Assembly: GCF_001039355.2 (NCBI RefSeq)
Contig: NW_019775887.1
Location: 1-64,000 of the forward strand
DNA: 64,000 bases
Reading direction: 5' to 3'
Source of the DNA: Lingula anatina
Taxonomy: Eukaryota; Brachiopoda; Lingulata; Lingulida; Lingulidae
A model generated the notes under the pieces. That model saw nothing but the letters and a program-made list of their open reading frames with translations, was not told the DNA's origin and did no database searches. Positions 26,446-39,076 of this stretch are shown piece after piece. Within the stretch, counting starts at the first letter, position 1; each line of letters starts with the position of its first letter. Made by a program: the position numbers and the translations under genes.

Positions 26446-26841
26446 TGAATTCGACCCTGAGAGACCGACCCTGAGAGATTAAAAATATTACGTCTTCGAC
26501 TGCGAGCGACTCCCTGGCTATCACTCACATTATAACACCGTTCCGTGAGGATTTACATATTTCGCCAGGCCAATTCACCGGTAAGACGATTGAAAACGTT
26601 TTCAGTTTTATGCTTTTCATTATTTTACTTTTCCGATATAAAATTTAATTGAATTTAACGAATGCGCATGACCACCCACATAACAAAACCTGTACGCTTT
26701 TTAAATTTTGAAATGAAACTTTTTTATTCAATTTAACCACAAACACTGAAGCGATACTTCAAATTCATTTAAAATTGGTTATATCATATAAACGTCAACA
26801 AATTTATTTTAGCATTTAGGTACGTGAGCCTTTCCAAAAAG

Positions 26842-29114
26842 ATGATAACAGTATTTTGGACCTCGATAAGAAAACAATGTCTGATAACGATAACACTTCT
26901 ACTGTGCATATCATTTCACGGGAATGTTGAATCAGCTGTTTACTGGGAAGAGACGAATGATGTGACGTATTGCACGTTGTCTCGTGATAAAGCATTACCC
27001 GACCCTGACTGGGGAAATTGCACCCCCAAACCCGAGGACTATCTTAAATGTGTGTATTATTGGACAAATGCATCTGCTACAAGTGCTAGGATTCGTACAC
27101 ACTACTTAAATAGAACCGATGCCGCTTACTCGGACTATGTGCTTTTCATCGGTCGGCCGCTCATTTATTGTATTGGACTGATTTGTAATATCTTGTCTAT
27201 TTGTGTTTTCTCATTAAAAACGCTCCGCCAAGTTGCGACCTGTCAGTTCATGATTGCAATAGCAGTGTTTGACATTTTAACTATATTGAACGGATTTTTA
27301 TACTGGATTGAATACGAGCTCCTCGTACCAGTGATAACAAGACATTTCGCTCTGTGCAAGATCTCCGTATTTACAATATACTGTGCACCAGAAATCAGTG
27401 CGATCACGTTGACTCTAATGAGCGCCGAGCGACTTATGAGAAACTTGAACACTTCAGCTCACGAAAGATGGTTCTCTATAAGAAGAACCCGTATGTACAT
27501 TGTAGCTATTGTTTTGGTCATGGTTTTCCTGAACCTCTACATCTTTTTCTCCAACATATTTTTTAAAGAATGTTGTAAAAATGTTTGTTGGAATGTATAT
27601 CATGAGGGCACAGGCGTATTACAACTCCATGAGAAAAACTGCAAAAATGGAAATGGCAGCGACTGTAGTAAGTATAATCACAAGCTTCTCTGTATTCTAT
27701 TTGACGCCAGAAGGAGGCTTGAAAATCTGTTAAATTGATTGCATAATGCCACATATTCCAATTACCCTTAAAAATGTAGATTACAATTTACATGTTTAGT
27801 TGAACTTCCGTTCTTAATCAACATGAATTTTTTGTAGAGGAGAGCGTTAATTTATAAGCCATCATGAAAGGATCGCCTCCATCCACTGTAATGTTATACC
27901 CCCGTCACACTTAATTGGAATCAACAGGAATCAAGAAGAATGAGGCTGAATGAAGAATTTTAAAAATTCGCACCACATTCGGGAAAAAAATTTAATTGAC
28001 CTTAATTATTGTAAGAGTACCGTTGGAATACTCAGAATGCGCTTGAATTCACCTGGAATCATGGGTGCACTTTCGGCTGTTTTAGCTCTCAAATGCAGTT
28101 CGAATGTAGTTGGAAAACTAGGAATATCTATAATGCTGTCAGAAGGCAGTAAGAATATTCAGAATATACTATGAATGGCGTACTAGTGTAGTTCGATTGC
28201 TGGCAAAATTAATATTTCACCTCATCCGAGGCACATTCGAAACATTCTGTAAAACTATTTGAGATGCACTCGGACTTTTTAGAATGCTCTTTGAATATCC
28301 AGGAATGCACAAAGAATTGTCTTTCCGACGGCATTCTAGTTCATTCTGCCTCTAGTGTGACGGGGGTATTATGTACTGTGAACTGTGCCAGAAGATCGTG
28401 CGGTCAAGGTTTCCTTATAGTTTGTCACACATATATATATATATATGATTGCACGATAATAAAATGTCAATTGTGACATGATCACCGATGTCATTTTCAG
28501 GCAATGTGAGTGCATTTGCCTTCTACAATGCCTACAGATGGGTGGCTCTGTCAGTTTACTGGATCTTGCCATTTGTCGGGTTGCCTGTCATCAACGGATG
28601 GTTACTATACGAAATATGGAAGGAACGACGTCGACGCAGCAATCAAGAATGCAGGCCGATTATTCCCATTCCAGACTTATCTGTTGAATGCTCGGGATAC
28701 GACGAAGACAATGACAAAGAAATTACGAAAATGTTAATACTCGTGACTCTTTCGTATTGGGTTATGACAACGGGGTTTAACTTTATGCAGGCTGGAATAA
28801 TTGACGTCTACCACGCTTGCACTCCCGATGAACTGGTTAGAAATTCTACCATCTATACAATCGTTATGCTTCTCTTTTACTTGAATCATGCATCGAATTT
28901 TTTTCTGTACTGCATCAGTGCTAAACCGTACCGCGACGAAGTGAAATGTATGTTTGCGCGCGGATACAGAGCTATCACGATGTTGTTGCGTACCATCGTT
29001 ACAAAAATACAAAGTTCCTTTCATAATACAGAGAATGACAAGAGATTGAATTCCGTTCCAATATCATTTCATAAGCGTGCCATGAGGAGCTACAGCTCAA
29101 CTGATTCGCTTTAA
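26842..29114 (+). CDS. Class A GPCR, cluster copy 1
   Basis: Two coding exons (26842-27667, 28501-29114; phase 1; 479 aa) behind a non-coding 5' exon. Residues 1-31 look like a signal peptide. The ectodomain has cysteines 44, 60 and 70 and sequons at N59, N76 and N90. Seven membrane spans lie near 100-124, 133-156, 169-194, 216-238, 284-313, 350-376 and 389-414. Rhodopsin-class marks are N116 in TM1, AVFD in TM2, C172 before TM3, E196-R197 in place of DRY, P in TM5 (GLPV), and NFFLY (408-412) in place of NPxxY, followed by a KPYRDEV helix 8. Extracellular loop 2 is long with five cysteines; loop 3 starts KERRRR. The TM7 region resembles FMRFamide/GPR139-like peptide receptors, so a peptide ligand is a guess. 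The ATG at 26842 aligns with the start in the other copies. AATAAA lies at 29515. Confidence 0.88.
27897..28368 (+). mobile_element. Harbinger-like MITE in the GPCR copy 1 intron
   Basis: 472 bp with perfect 15-bp inverted ends (TACCCCCGTCACACT) flanked by TTA target duplications (27894-27896, 28369-28371). No transposase. The interior is rich in GAATGC-type motifs and matches the reverse complement of the element at 36974-37658. A 3-bp TTA duplication fits the PIF/Harbinger superfamily. Confidence 0.8.
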
Positions 29115-31749
29115 AATCGCCCAACACTACATCCAGTTGAATTTACGCGACAAATAATCCAGAACTTAGATCTTGTACGGTAAGCAAATGACTTATTCGG
29201 AAGAGGATATGCAGACACCATGAGACATGCTGAAACGCAACTGAAATGAATATATTTTATGCGTCTCTATCTCTCTTTACTTATAGTAACCTCCAAAAAT
29301 CATTTTAATAAGCTTACAGTACATAATTTACCTTTGATTTTAAATGAGAAGTATATATACGATATTGATATATGTAATATGTGATTCATGATGATGTTGT
29401 TTTAAAAGAGTTTTGCATTGATAACCAAGAAGTGAAGAACTGGTAATTGTCCTTTCGAGACTGCAATTCAGAAAATGTAATAAGAAATAGAAAATGCAAA
29501 ATAAAATGTTCAGTAATAAAGGCATTCAGCTTTCAGAATATTGATCAATAGATTTTAACCTTTAACTAGATAAAGAAACGCAGTTTGGAAATGGTCCTGT
29601 TATATAACTCGGCTGATAGCTTCCTGATGCAGTTGTTAGAGTTGGGTCGGTCTGAACACAGCAATCAAATGAGCCAATTAGTTAATAAGGCCTACATGCC
29701 GAGGATTTAATAATAATGATGATAATAATAATAAAACTATTTTGCTTGTCGATATCTACGCACAATGTATTATAAAAAGACTGTACTCGTCTACTATTTT
29801 CTGTGAAACGAGGAAAAGATATTAGTCCTTGTTCCCCCACCTACTTAGAAAATGAAATACTGGTTCTGTGTTCTGTGAAAAACTTTTTTCATACCTCTCT
29901 CTTGCCTTTTTTTTTAAATACAAGTATTCAGTGGGAGATTGGCCCCTGGAAAAAAATTACACTTTCTTTTTTCATCAAATCTGTCATACATGTAATTATT
30001 AAAATTCACAGAGACTATACTTTTCAATTTGTGACACACGTTTTCCTACTTGTTAACTTTAGGCTGGCGAATGTCTACATGAATAGAACACTGTAGCAAA
30101 GCTTTCTCATGGTTTTCATATATAGATCACCTTATACGTACGCTGTACAGCTGAAACGACCACTAGAGATATTAGCGAATGAAGACTTTTGTGCTTGTGA
30201 TAATTTTGTTTTCAAAAATCACCGTTTGATATTCAGTTCATTTGGATTTTTAAATATCTGTTTAATAGGTAATGAGTACAGGTGAAAATAACAATGCATG
30301 CAATGTGCCCGTGCACCCTATGTTAATTATTACAATCAGTATATGGGACCTACACTTTACGATGACCAACCGAATTGTGTATATTGTACATGATTATTAA
30401 AATGAAATAAAAAAGAAAAAAGAAACTTTTTGGTTGTGTTTATTAAAGAAAAGATCACCGTTTGATATCCACTTTATTTGATTTGAAATAGTTGAAAATA
30501 GATAGACTTGCCCTTCAAGAAATCGACGGAAAATGGCTCTTTTTCAAATTTGAATGGGCACTGTAGAAAACATATAACAGCTAAAGCTCTCAAATTAAGC
30601 ACATATGTGTGATATCATGTGAAGAATAAGTTCCGTAAATTTCAATCCAAGCAGTTGAGTACATTTTGAGACAGAACGCTTTAATTGCGCAGCAAACCGT
30701 AACGCTAATCCCTTCAAGACATGAAGATCTCGACGAAAACCGGAAGTGCGTCATGACGTCACTCGCTTGTACTTGGAAAGCTGCTGGGTGATTTTCCGAT
30801 GAGAAATATTTCGTGGCTTATACAAATGTTCGGAAAATGACCATGTAGATAAAAGAAAATTTACTAATCAAAATTGAAACTGCGTAATTACATAGAAAAA
30901 CATTGTGCATTTCTGACCTCGACTTGTCAGTTTAAACAAAGTGTACTGAACGCATCGCAAGCAAGCACGTGAATGCCGCGTTTGATACTTTGTATCAGAC
31001 GCTTCGTTTTACTTACGATGGGCCTGACAGGAAAAACAGTGCAAAAATTACGCACTTCCGGTTTTCGTCGATTTCTTGAAGGCGTCGATTTCTTGAAGGG
31101 CGAGTCTAATGAGCGCATGTAGATAAAAAAAATGCGAACAATCGTCAATGTGTCCGCATCAGTGGTCCCATTTGCGTCCCATTTCGAAATCAGCGACCTA
31201 GCAGGTGTATAGGTTTAGTTTTGTGATAAGGACCTACAAGTCTCTGAATGTTCTTTTTTTATTTACGTGTGTTCAAAATATTTACATTCGAAGACAATGA
31301 GTAGGGCCTACAGGGAAATGTAGGGCCTACCAGCGCACCGGGTGCATGAGTCGGTGACACAACAAAGCCCGAATCGAGTCTTAGATACATACCGTTGTTT
31401 GCCTTTTTATAGATAAGGTTATAGATTAGGCAGAAGTGAAGAAGGGGAAATAACAGATAGGAAATAAGAAAATTAATAAATTAAAAATAAATTCACAATA
31501 TCCCCGGATTCGCCATTTATGTTGCATTTATTAAAATGCATTTAGTAAGATTGTTGACTTTGCCAATGACGTCAAAATAACCGATGCGCTTTCCAAACGT
31601 TATTTGATAACAATATAATCGGTGTCTGTCGATCAGTTTTTTACTTTATGTAATTTCAATCTTTTACCATCGTTCACTACTACATGTAAATATTTGGGAG
31701 TGAGGTGGAGCTTTAGAACTGCTTGAATTTGCGGAAACCTCGCGAGCAT
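29115..31749. other. 3' flank of GPCR copy 1 and intergenic
   Basis: No gene seen. The left part (about 29115-30120) is the copy 1 3' UTR and flank and matches the copy 3 flank (about 38757-40200). A 602-bp candidate transposon lies at 30505-31106. The small open frame at 30927-31148 is inside that element. Confidence 0.6.
30505..31106. mobile_element. Non-autonomous DNA element, TA-flanked
   Basis: 602 bp bounded by inverted ends of about 24 bp (left begins GACTTGCCCTTCAAGAAATC; the right end is its complement with one mismatch), flanked by TA on both sides (30503-30504, 31107-31108). A sub-terminal motif (CGACGAAAACCGGAAGTGCG) occurs near 30733 and again inverted near 31070. No transposase frame. 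TA duplications suggest the Tc1/mariner group, but a 2-bp duplication is weak evidence. Confidence 0.6.
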
Positions 31750-32035
31750 TTGAGATAGTCCTTCAGTTGGGGTGATTGTATTGGCCTATCATTGTCGCTG
31801 TCTGTGCTTTTTCAATAGCTGCAGATTTAACGTTTATGAGGAGGGTGTGACGTCACACATAAACATAGATAATGCTGTTCATAATTTATATCTTTGGTCG
31901 CTATTTTAAACAGATGAAAGCGAAAGGCCTGCAGCTGTGCGTGACTTGATACTGGGAGGACATGAGATGAACACACGTAGAGAGCACGTGTAGCTATATA
32001 ATGAACAGCCATTATTCAATATATCATTCTGAATT
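31750..32035 (+). promoter_or_regulatory. Upstream module and TATA promoter of GPCR copy 2
   Basis: Closely matches the copy 1 module: CCTTCAGTT, AGCTGCAGAT, a palindromic CRE TGACGTCA (31848-31855), GATA-type motifs, GCCTGCAGCTG, CACGTG (31985-31990) and TATATAA (31995-32001). The 5' UTR exon ends at 32165 with the conserved ACCG/GTAAGACG donor. Confidence 0.65.
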
Positions 32036-32465
32036 CAACTGCCATCCTTTTGAGATTGAAAAACCACGTCTTCCACTGTGAGCGGCTCACAGGCTATCAC
32101 TCACTGCACTGTAACACTGTACTGTTCCGCGTGGATTTACAAATTTTGGCAGATCAATTCCACCGGTAAGACGAATGAAAACGTTTTCAGTTTTATGCTT
32201 TTCCTTTCTTTTTTACTTCTTCAGATACAAGAAAAAATATTTATTGAATTCAACTTTGAACAAGCTCAAGCGACTACCTATAAAACCTGCACGCGTTTTA
32301 ATTTTTGAAATGAAACATTTTTTTATCCAACTTAACCACAAACAATTACTAATTAAACGACATTTTAAATTTAAAACTTAAAATTAAATTGTAAAATTGG
32401 TTATATCATACATGTATAAACGTTAACAAATTTATTTCATCACTTAGGTGATTCTTTCCAAAAAG

Positions 32466-34269
32466 ATGATAAAAGTATTTTGGACCTCGATAAGAAAACA
32501 CTATCTGATAACGATAACACTTCTACTGTGCTTATCATGGCACGGGAATGTTGAATCAGCTGTTAACTGGGAAGAGGCGAATGATGTGACGTATTGCACG
32601 TTGCCTCGTGATAAAGCATTACCCGACCCTGACTGGGGAAATTGCACCCCCAAACCCGAGGACTATCTTAATTGTGTATATTATTGGACAAATGCATCGG
32701 TGACAAGTGCTAGGATTCGTACACACTACTTAAATAGAACCGATGCCGCTTTCTCGGACTTTGCGATTTACGTCGGTCGGCCGCTCATTTATTGTATTGG
32801 ACTGATTTGTAATATCTTGTCTATTTGTGTTTTCTCCTTAAAGACGCTCCGCCAAGTTGCGACCTGTCAGTTCATGATTGCAATAGCAGTGTTTGACATT
32901 TTAACTATTTTGAATGGATTTTTATACTGGATTGAATACGAGCTCCTCGTACCAGTGGTGACTGCACATGTCGTTCTGTGTAAAATATCCGTATTTACAA
33001 TATACTGTGGGCCAGAAATCAGCGCGATCACGTTGACTCTAATGAGCGCCGAGAGACTTATGAGAAAACTGAACACCGCAGCTCACGAGAGATGGTTCTC
33101 CATTAAAAGAACCCGCATGTACATTGTGGTTATTGTTTTGACTATGGTGCTTCTGAACACATACACCTTTGCTTCTGACATATTCTTTGAAGAATGTTGT
33201 AAACATGTTTGTTGGAATATATATCATGATGGCACTGATGTGTTAGAACTTCATGAGAAAAACTGCAGAGAAAACATGGGGAACAACTGCGGTAAGTATA
33301 CGCCTTCCACCAATGGTTGAGATCATTAGTATTTATAAGGTAAACAGGTGGAGTTTTAGCAGGATATACGCTGATAAAACCATGTGTTCCTGAGTATTAA
33401 GGTGGGGAAGAGGGCGTAATTAATTAGATTTTTAATTTTTATTTATTGACTGATTTATTTGTACGTGTTTATATATTTTAAAATGTATCAGTGGGTTTGA
33501 TTTTACGCTAATCGCCAGAGAATCATGCGGAGAAAGGTGTATCTTTTATTATTCACATATCGTTGCACAAAACGTTAATTTTGTCTTGATTATTGATTTC
33601 TTTTCAGGTGATATGGGTGCACTTGCCTTCTACAGTGTCTACAAATGGGTGGCTTTTTCAATTTACTGGATCTTGCCATTTGTCGGGCTGCCTGTCATCA
33701 ACGGATGGTTACTGTACGACATTTGGAAGGAGCGACGACGACGTAACAATCAAGAATGCAGGTCGATCATTCCCATTCCAGACCTACCTGTTGATGGCTC
33801 GGAATACGACGTAGACAGAGATAAAGAAATTACGAAAATGTTAATACTCGTGACTCTTTCGTATTGGGTTATGACAACGGGGTGTAACTTAATGCAGGCT
33901 GGAATAATTGACGTCTACCACGCTTGCACTCCCGATGAACTGGTTAGAAATTCTACCATCTATTCAATCTTTATTCTTCTCTTTTACTTGAATCATGCAT
34001 CGAATTTTTTTCTGTACTGCATCAGTGCTAAACCGTACCGCGACGAAGTGAAATTTATCTTTGCGAGCGGTTACAGAGCCATCGAGACGTCGTTGCGTAA
34101 TAAGAACGAATCAAAAATGCAAAGTCGCTCTTACAATACAGAAAGTGACAACAGCGTGAATCTTGCTCGAGCATCATTTTATATGAGTGACGGGAGCCAC
34201 TGCAACTCAGTTGACTCACTTTCAAATAGCACAACGCAACATCCAGGAACACCTTCAGGTCGAATATGA
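32466..34269 (+). CDS. Class A GPCR, cluster copy 2
   Basis: Coding exons 32466-33291 and 33608-34269 encode 495 aa. The signal peptide, glycosylated ectodomain and seven spans match copy 1. Exon 1 is nearest to copy 1 (ectodomain reads DWGNCT, without the extra Gly-Pro of copies 3 and 4). Exon 2 is nearest to copy 4 (tail SLRNKNE...YMSDG...SLSNSTT). The tail runs furthest of the four because a CAA codon stands where copy 4 has a stop. The ER motif before intracellular loop 2 and NFFLY in TM7 are kept. The start used is the ATG matching copy 1; the upstream in-frame GTG is not used. The 5' UTR intron acceptor is shifted to CACTTAG because the usual TTTCAG reads TTTCAT here. Confidence 0.88.
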
Positions 34270-35059
34270 ATTTACACAACAAATAGGCCCTAATCCTGAA
34301 GTTCCCTCAGCAAAATGAAAAGTTTGCAGTTTTCAGGAGTTTTCAGGAAAAATCTGTATTGTTGCCATTTTGCAAGAACATAAAAATTCTTATATTTTGC
34401 TAAAGGTCAGATCTGCATCAGTGCTAAACCGTACCGCGACGAAGTAAAATGTATGTTGGCGCGAAAACAGAGCAATCTTGTTGCGCCATACAACATTGGT
34501 CAAAAAGGTTGTCCCACCCCCAGCATCATGTGCTTTTCTTTATAAATGACCACCTCACCGGTGAAATTTGTTATAAATAGTGATTTTCATTCCAGATACC
34601 ATAACTAACATGATTAATGGAACAGTAAATACAAACTAGTAGTGAAGATACCAATATTTAATACCATTTATTCACATTAAATACATGTACCCCTTTCAAT
34701 CGGACGTTTCACTGTGATATTCACAGAGGCAAAGAAATGTCCATTATATTGAAAAGACACCACCAAATGTCACCAAATTTACACACATTTAGCATTAGGG
34801 TGTGTTCGTTAAAGGTCACGTGCCTAATAGCGTGTGTGTCTACCGCGTACTGTAATATCTCCTGTAGGCGGCGCGGCTTGCCTTCAACAAGGATAACAAT
34901 TCTGTTTTGTATTTATCAAAAAGCAAATATTAAGTTTGGTGACTTTGCCTACGACGTCGAAACAAGACGCTTCCAAAACGTTACCTTCACACCTTTAAAA
35001 AAGAGTGAGGTGGCAGTTTAAAACTGCTTTAAGTGACTTTATTTGCAGAAACAACGCGA
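34270..35059. other. Spacer between GPCR copies 2 and 3
   Basis: Holds the copy 2 3' flank, a stray exon-2 fragment (34413-34490) and AT-rich sequence. The left part shares GCAAAATGAAAAGTTTGCAG and related stretches with the flanks of copies 3 and 4. The 94-codon open frame at 34737-35021 has no family resemblance and overlaps sequence also conserved upstream of copy 4. Confidence 0.6.
34413..34490 (+). pseudogene. Stray GPCR exon-2 fragment
   Basis: About 78 bp matches the end of TM7 and helix 8 (CISAKPYRDEVKCM) and then degenerates. It resembles copies 1 and 3 (KCM..ARG type) more than the adjacent copy 2 (KFIFASG). It joins copy 2-type 3' flank abruptly at CAGATCT, with no splice site or frame around it. 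This is best read as a recombination scar. Confidence 0.75.
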
Positions 35060-35449
35060 ACATTTGAAATAACCCTTCAGTTTTTATTTAATCTCTGTTG
35101 GCTCTGTTGTTTTGGCTTATCACTGCCACGGACCGTGCTTTATCTATAGCTGCAGAGGTAACGTGTATGTCGTCACATTAACAAAGATAAAGTACTTCGT
35201 TTATAATTCATCCGATTAATATCCTCTGTCGATATATGATACCGAAAGGTCTGCAGCTGTACGTGACTTACCAATGGTAGGACATGAGGTGAACACATCC
35301 CGTTATCAGTTGAATTGTCATTAGTCAGTTGATCATTTTGAAGTCGACTACCATCTCATAAAGAGCCAATAGCTACATCTTCGCCTGTGAGCGTCTCACT
35401 GTATTAGAACACCGCTTTGTGTGGAAGTTTGGTGAGATCAATTTTACCG
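35060..35449 (+). promoter_or_regulatory. Upstream module and 5' UTR exon of GPCR copy 3
   Basis: Conserved blocks: CCTTCAGTTTTTATTTAATC, GCTTTATCTATAGCTGCAGA, GTCGTCACATTAACAAAGAT (half CRE plus GATA-type motif), AAAGGTCTGCAGCTGTACG and CCCGTTATCAGTTGAATTGT. It is closest to copy 4 and lacks the CACGTG and TATATAA of copies 1 and 2. The 5' UTR exon ends at 35449 (ACCG/GTAAGACG); the coding exon begins at 35689 after TTTCAG. Confidence 0.6.
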
Positions 35450-35713
35450 GTAAGACGAAAGGAAATGTTTTTTGTTATATCCCTTCCGCTATTCCAAATA
35501 GTTTCGAGAAAATTAAGTAAAAACTTGTTACGAACGCACCTGACCACTTATAAAATCTACACGCGTTTTAATTTTGAAATGAATTTATCATATTTATTAT
35601 GAATAATCACGCAAACAATATCACTAATTAACGATATTTACATTCGTTTAACACTGTTTTTTTTAAATAAACATAAAAATTATTTCAGCACTTGGGCGAT
35701 ACTTTCAGAGACG

Positions 35714-38700
35714 ATGGTGCTAGTATTTTGGACCTCGATAAGAAAACAAAATGTGATAACGATAATACTCATACTGTGCGTGTCATATCACGGGAATGTT
35801 GAATCATCCATTTACTGGGAAGAGGCGAATAATGTGACGTATTGCACGTTGCCTCGTGATAAGGCATTGCCCGACCCTGACTGGGGACCCGGAAATTGCA
35901 CCCCCAAACCCGAGGACTATCTTAAATGTGTGTATTATTGGACAAATGCATCTGCTACAACCGCTAGGATTCGTACACACTACTTGAATAGAACCGATGC
36001 CGCTATATCAGACTATGTGATTTACGTCGGTCGACCGCTCATTTATTGTATTGGACTGGTTTTCAATATCTTATCCATTTGTGTTTTCTCACAAAAAGAG
36101 CTCCGCCAAGTTGCGACCTGTCAGTTCATGATTGCAATAGCAGTGTTTGACATTTTAACTATATTGAACGGATTTTTTTACTGGATTGAATACGAGCTCC
36201 TCGTACCAGTGATGACTGCACATGTGGCACTGTGTAAAATATCCGTATTTACAGTATATTGTGGACCAGAAATGAGCGCGATCACGTTAACTTTAATGAG
36301 CGCCGAGCGACTTTTAAGAAACATGAACACCGCAGCTCACGAGAGATGGTTCTCCATTAAAAGAACCAGTTTGTACATCGTGGCTATTGTCTTGGCTATG
36401 GTGCTCCTCAACACATACATCTTTGTCTCCGACATATTCTTCAAAGAATGTTGTAAAAATGTTTGTTGGAATATATATCATGATGGCACTGATATGTTAG
36501 AACTTCGTGAAAAAAACTGCAGAGAAGACATGGGGAACAACTGCGGTAAGTAGGCTCTATGTACCTTCCACCAGTGGTCGAGATTATTATTATTATTTTT
36601 TAAAGGTAAATCAGGTGGATTTTAGCAGGGTATACGCCATTAAAACTATCCGCGCCTTAAGGTGGGGAAAAAGGGGGACTAAAACCACATTTTGATTATA
36701 TTTTGAGTATTTTTGTGTGGGTGTTTATACTAACTACCAGTGGTTTGATTTTACGCTAATTCTTGGGTGCGGGATATCTAGGCTTAGATTTTACAGTTTT
36801 TTCACTAATGAATTCACAGACATATTCATAAACAAATACGACATCATGCTTTGCTTGTAATAGGTACATGTAGGACAGTATGCGATTGACAGGGTAATGT
36901 GATTCGTAATATGATTGTAATCCCTGAGATTGATCACCATGCTCTACCACAGGTTTTACAACGGTAAAACTTAAGGCCCCGTCACACTAGAGGCGGAATG
37001 CCGTCGGAAAGACTATTCTTTGTACGTTCCTGGATATTCGAAGAGCATTCTAAAATTTCTAAGTGCATTCCAAATATTTTCACCCATTCTTGTGACCGAT
37101 CCGAATGTTTTGCTCATGCTCAAAACGTTCGAAGTGCATTCCAACTGGAGAAATACCGAATGGCATCCTAAGTGTATTCTCACTGCACTATGAGTGCATT
37201 CTAAATATTCTTAGGGCATTTCGACAGCATTCGAAACATTCTGATCGCGTTCGAGGGAGAATCGAAATGGCAAGACACTTCAAATCCTGCTAGAATGAGC
37301 CGGAATGCTACTCAAATGCATCTCGATGACTGCCAAAATCCTATTTCAGCCAGCAATCGAACTACACTCCCACTGCATTCGAAGTGTATTCTAAATATTC
37401 TGACTGCATTCTGACAGCATTATCGATATTCCTAGTTTTCGTACTACATTCGACCTGCATTTAAGAGCTAATACAGCCGAAATGTGCACGAATCATTCCA
37501 GGCGGATTCAAGCGCATTCCGAGTATTCCAACGGCATTCTTACAAGAATTTAGGTCAATTTGAAATTTCTACCCGAATGTAGTACGAATTTTGAAAATTC
37601 TTCATTCCGGCTGGTTCCGCTTGATTCCTGCTAATTCCAAATAATTGTGACGGGGCCTTTACTGCACTAGTAATCGGGCACGTGCTTGTTATCTAAATCG
37701 ATACACTTGCCTTTGTCGCCAAATGCTACTTAATCTTGTTCTTGACCAGTTATCTTCTAAAATATGAAGATTCCAATTTTCAAGCTTTTTCATTTTGTCA
37801 GTCTTATCTAGCATGGTTATTACAAGTAGAGGAGATGATTATTTTATCAGCCATCACGTCAGGGGTTTCCCCAGGATTTGGGGTACAGGGAATCCAAAAT
37901 GTTACTTTGTAATTTGGTCACTGATTTCTTGGAGCCCAACTACAAATATAGTATCATTTCCCAATAATTTCTTAAGCCATCCAGCCATTTTTGAAAATAT
38001 AGGCCGTCTTCTGAAGCAAGTGACCGTTCAAATAACGGCTGGACGCCCCCCTGGGGAAAGCCTTGCATCGCGTACAATGATGTCTCTATTATATTCCACA
38101 TATCGTTGCACAATATGACGCCAATTTTGTCTTGATCATTGATGTCATTTTCAGGTATTATGGGCGCACTTGCCTTCTACAGTGTCTACAGATGGGTGGC
38201 TCTGTCGATATACTGGATCTTGCCATTTGTCGGGTTGCCTGTCATCAACGGATGGTTACTGTACGAAATATGGAAGGAACGACGACGACGTAACAATCAA
38301 GAATGCAGGCCGATCATTCCTATGCCAGATCTACCTGTTGATGGCTCAGAATACAAAGACAGAGATAAAGAAATTACAAAAATGTTAATACTCGTGACTC
38401 TTTCGTATTGGGTTATGACAACGGGGTTTAACTTTATGCAGGCGGGAATAATTGACGTGTACCACGCTTGCACTCCCCATGAACTGGTTAGAAATTCTAC
38501 CATCTATACAATCTTTATGCTTCTCTTTTACTTGAATCATGCGTCGAATTTTTTTCTGTACTGCATCAGTGCCAAACCGTACCGCGACGAAGTAAAATGT
38601 ATGTTTGCGCGCGGATACAGAGCTATCGCGATGTTGTTGCGGACGATCGTAACAAAAATACAAAGTAGCTTTTATAATGCAGAGAATGACAAGAGATTGA

Positions 38701-38756
38701 ATTCCGTTCGAGTATCATATCATAAGAGTCGCTGCAACTCAATTGACTCACTTTAA
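35714..38756 (+). CDS. Class A GPCR, cluster copy 3
   Basis: Coding exons 35714-36545 and 38155-38756 encode 477 aa. Architecture is as in copy 1. Exon 1 groups with copy 4: it starts MVLVFWTSIRK, has VESSIYWEEANNVTYC and carries the six-base insertion giving WGPGNCT. Exon 2 groups with copy 1: tail YRAIAMLLRTIVTKIQSS and final DSL. The final LTL-type codon run ends in TAA exactly where copies 2 and 4 read TCA, so the tail is short. The intron is long (1609 bp) because it holds a 685-bp Harbinger-like element. AATAAA lies at 39644. Confidence 0.88.
36974..37658 (-). mobile_element. Harbinger-like MITE in the GPCR copy 3 intron
   Basis: 685 bp with inverted ends AGGCCCCGTCACA, flanked by TTA duplications (36971-36973, 37659-37661). 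The right half, reverse complemented, matches most of the element at 27897-28368; the left part adds about 200 bp of GCATTC-rich degenerate repeats. No coding capacity. It is inserted in the opposite orientation and with unrelated flanks, so it is an independent insertion. Confidence 0.8.
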
Positions 38757-39030
38757 ACTCGCACAACGCAACATCTAATCCCCAAACATGAATTTACACG
38801 ACAAATATGCCCTAATCCTGAACTTCCCTTAGCAAAATGAAAAGTTTGCAGTTTGAGGCCAGGAGTTTTCAGGAAAAACCTGTATCGCTGCTATTTCGCA
38901 GCATATTTGCAAGGACATTAAAATTCCTTTCGAAAATTTGCAGCAAATTTACGTCAGGTCTGATATTTTGCTAAGGGTTAGGTCTTGTACGGTTAGCAAA
39001 TGCTGTACGTTTGTCAGAAGAGGATCAGTA

Positions 39031-39070
39031 TATAATAATAATAATAATAAAATAATAATAACAATAATAG
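39031..39070. repeat. (AAT)n tract
   Basis: Trinucleotide tract on the 3' side (minus sense) of the tRNA-like segment, as in SINE tails. Confidence 0.85.
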
Positions 39071-39076
39071 AAAAAA

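Noticed and set aside
26824-26841. Upstream GTG in-frame starts for GPCR copies 1 and 2 (also 32448)
   Set aside because: Animal genes start at ATG; the ATGs at 26842 and 32466 align with the ATG starts of copies 3 and 4.
28734-29024. Minus-strand open frame conserved in several receptor copies
   Set aside because: Antisense shadow of exon 2; conservation follows from the receptor coding sequence.
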